Source of the DNA: Candidatus Delongbacteria bacterium
GTDB taxonomy: Bacteria; UBA4055
Length of the DNA stretch: 6,404 nucleotides
NCBI GenBank assembly: GCA_013139625.1
Contig: WTAK01000426.1
Coordinates: 1-6,404 of the forward strand
Direction of reading: 5' to 3'
The position numbers and the translations under genes are program-made. The notes under the pieces were generated by a model. It ran no database searches and was not told the origin of the DNA. It was given only the letters and a program-made list of their open reading frames with translations. Every line of letters starts with the position of its first letter. Position 1 is the first letter of the stretch. Positions 5,582-6,404 of the stretch are shown here, in pieces.

Positions 5582-6118
5582 AAGAAAAATTACTCAAGAA
5601 AACCTAAAGCACCCAGCGTCAGGATCAATGAGCACATAAGATATGATGAAATTAGGGTAATTGATGAGAATGGTGATCAAGCAGGAATTATGAGCTCCAA
5701 AGAAGCTAATGAACTTGCAGCATCTAAAAATTTAGATCTTGTGGAAATAGCTCCAAAAGGTAAACCTCCTGTATGTAGGATTATAGATTATGGAAAATTT
5801 CGCTATGAACTTGCAAAGAAAGAAAAGGAAAATAAAAAGAAGCAACACAAAGTTGAATTGAAAACAATTAGAATGATGTCTGTGAATATTGACAAGCATG
5901 ATATTGAGATCAAATCAAAAAAAGCCAGAGAATTCCTTGAAGAAGGAAATAAAGTGAAAGTTTTCCTTCAATTCAGAGGAAGAGAGATCGTTCATAGAGA
6001 TATGGGTAGAGCACTTTTAGAAAGTTTCTTTGGATTCTTAGAAGATATCGCAAAATTCGATTCTCCGATCATGCAGGAAGGCTTTAGAAGGATTTCAATG
6101 ATACTTACGAAGAAATAA
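5579..6118 (+). CDS. infC: Translation initiation factor IF-3
   Basis: With the AUU start the protein has 179 residues (E. coli IF3 has 180). IF3 binds the 30S subunit, prevents premature joining of 50S and checks the start codon and initiator tRNA. The N-domain spans about residues 14-78 ('RINEHIRYDEIRVIDENG', 'NLDLVEIAPKGKPPVCRI'), with the family signature 'RIIDYGKFRYELAK' at 67-80. A lysine-rich linker follows (about 79-92). The C-domain (about 93-179) contains 'KTIRMMSVNIDKHDI', 'VFLQFRGREIVH' and the end 'ISMILTKK'. Starting at the first in-frame ATG (5690) would delete 37 residues of the N-domain, so that start is rejected. The gene begins 12 bases after the thrS stop, consistent with co-transcription and partial coupling. 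Confidence 0.97.
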   Translation: MKKNYSRKPKAPSVRINEHIRYDEIRVIDENGDQAGIMSSKEANELAASKNLDLVEIAPKGKPPVCRIIDYGKFRYELAKKEKENKKKQHKVELKTIRMMSVNIDKHDIEIKSKKAREFLEEGNKVKVFLQFRGREIVHRDMGRALLESFFGFLEDIAKFDSPIMQEGFRRISMILTKK

Positions 6119-6163
6119 TTAATTAATATAAGCAACTAACACAACAAACAAGAAGGGGAAAAC

Positions 6164-6361
6164 ATGCCCAAGGTAAAAACACACAGAGCTGCAAGAAAGA
6201 GAATGAAGCTTACTTCAAAAGGAAAGGTTAAAAAACCTTCTGCTTTTACAAGTCATCTACTTTCAAACAGATCACAAAAAAGAAAAAGAAGTCTTAGAAA
6301 GCAAGGAATTCTATCACCTGCAGATACTAAGAATATGAGAAGACTTCTAAAAGGAGTTTAG
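6164..6361 (+). CDS. rpmI: 50S ribosomal protein L35 (bL35)
   Basis: A 65-residue, strongly basic protein of the usual bL35 length. It begins MPKVKTHRAARKRMKLTSKG, as expected ('MPKxKTHxxAxKR'), and ends in the typical 'DTKNMRRLLKGV'. It is part of the large ribosomal subunit. AAGGGG (6153-6158) precedes the ATG by 5 bases. It lies 45 bases after infC in the canonical order infC-rpmI-rplT. No hairpin or terminator is evident in the 45-base gap. In other bacteria L20 represses this operon by binding mRNA near infC or rpmI; no such operator can be recognised here by eye. Confidence 0.97.
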   Translation: MPKVKTHRAARKRMKLTSKGKVKKPSAFTSHLLSNRSQKRKRSLRKQGILSPADTKNMRRLLKGV

Positions 6362-6399
6362 AACTCGAAAAACAAAAAAATGTAAACAAGGAGTACACT

Positions 6400-6404
6400 A
6401 TGCC
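6400..6404 (+). CDS. rplT: 50S ribosomal protein L20 (bL20), first codons only
   Basis: A strong Shine-Dalgarno, AAGGAG (6388-6393), is followed after 6 bases by ATG and then CC, consistent with Met-Pro, the usual bL20 start. The window ends here, so the call rests on the conserved order infC-rpmI-rplT and on the ribosome binding site. It lies 38 bases after the rpmI stop and would be co-transcribed with it. Confidence 0.75.

Noticed and set aside
5690..6118. IF3 starting at ATG 5690, which even has AGGA upstream
   Set aside because: It would remove the conserved start of the N-domain encoded in frame from 5579. The AGGA arises from codons of the conserved 'DQAGI' stretch. A minor short isoform cannot be excluded but nothing supports it.

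Overview
The window is AT-rich bacterial chromosome. A type IX secretion (T9SS) C-terminal sorting domain of the 'LEQNYPNPFNPETT' type, on a secreted beta-helix protein, points to the FCB group (Bacteroidota/Ignavibacteria/Cloacimonadota/Marinimicrobia-like lineages). The sequence alone does not fix the phylum, but an uncultivated FCB phylum is plausible.

Left part (1-2143), accessory in character. The left edge holds the 5' end of a leftward gene cut by the window. Its first 28 codons read as the N-terminus of a REP-associated tyrosine transposase (RAYT, a Y1/IS200-like TnpA). Diverging from it is a gene for a large secreted protein: signal peptide, carboxypeptidase-regulatory-like beta-sandwich, parallel beta-helix, 'choice-of-anchor Q' type segment and T9SS sorting domain. 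Between that gene and the next, convergent, gene lie 282 bases with three palindromic repeats plus a half copy. Each full copy has a GTAG tetranucleotide (or CTAC on the other strand) at one foot of the hairpin, the hallmark of RAYT substrates. Their stems differ by paired, compensating changes.

Middle (2144-3457), leftward. A two-gene transcription unit encodes a SAM-dependent O-methyltransferase of the TrmR/COMT-like family, followed after only 3 bases by a five-helix YIP1-family membrane protein, probably translationally coupled.

Right part (3535-6404), rightward. This is the conserved translation operon thrS-infC-rpmI-rplT, led by a good sigma70-type promoter. ThrRS charges tRNA-Thr, IF3 controls initiation fidelity and subunit dissociation, and bL35 and bL20 are large-subunit proteins. 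infC starts at a rare AUU codon, 12 bases after thrS. This restores a full-length 179-residue IF3 and matches the known AUU-based autoregulation of IF3. Only the first codons of rplT are inside the window.

The most interesting signal is the pairing of the RAYT fragment with the GTAG-footed palindromes. It looks like a REP/RAYT system in a lineage where it may be little described.
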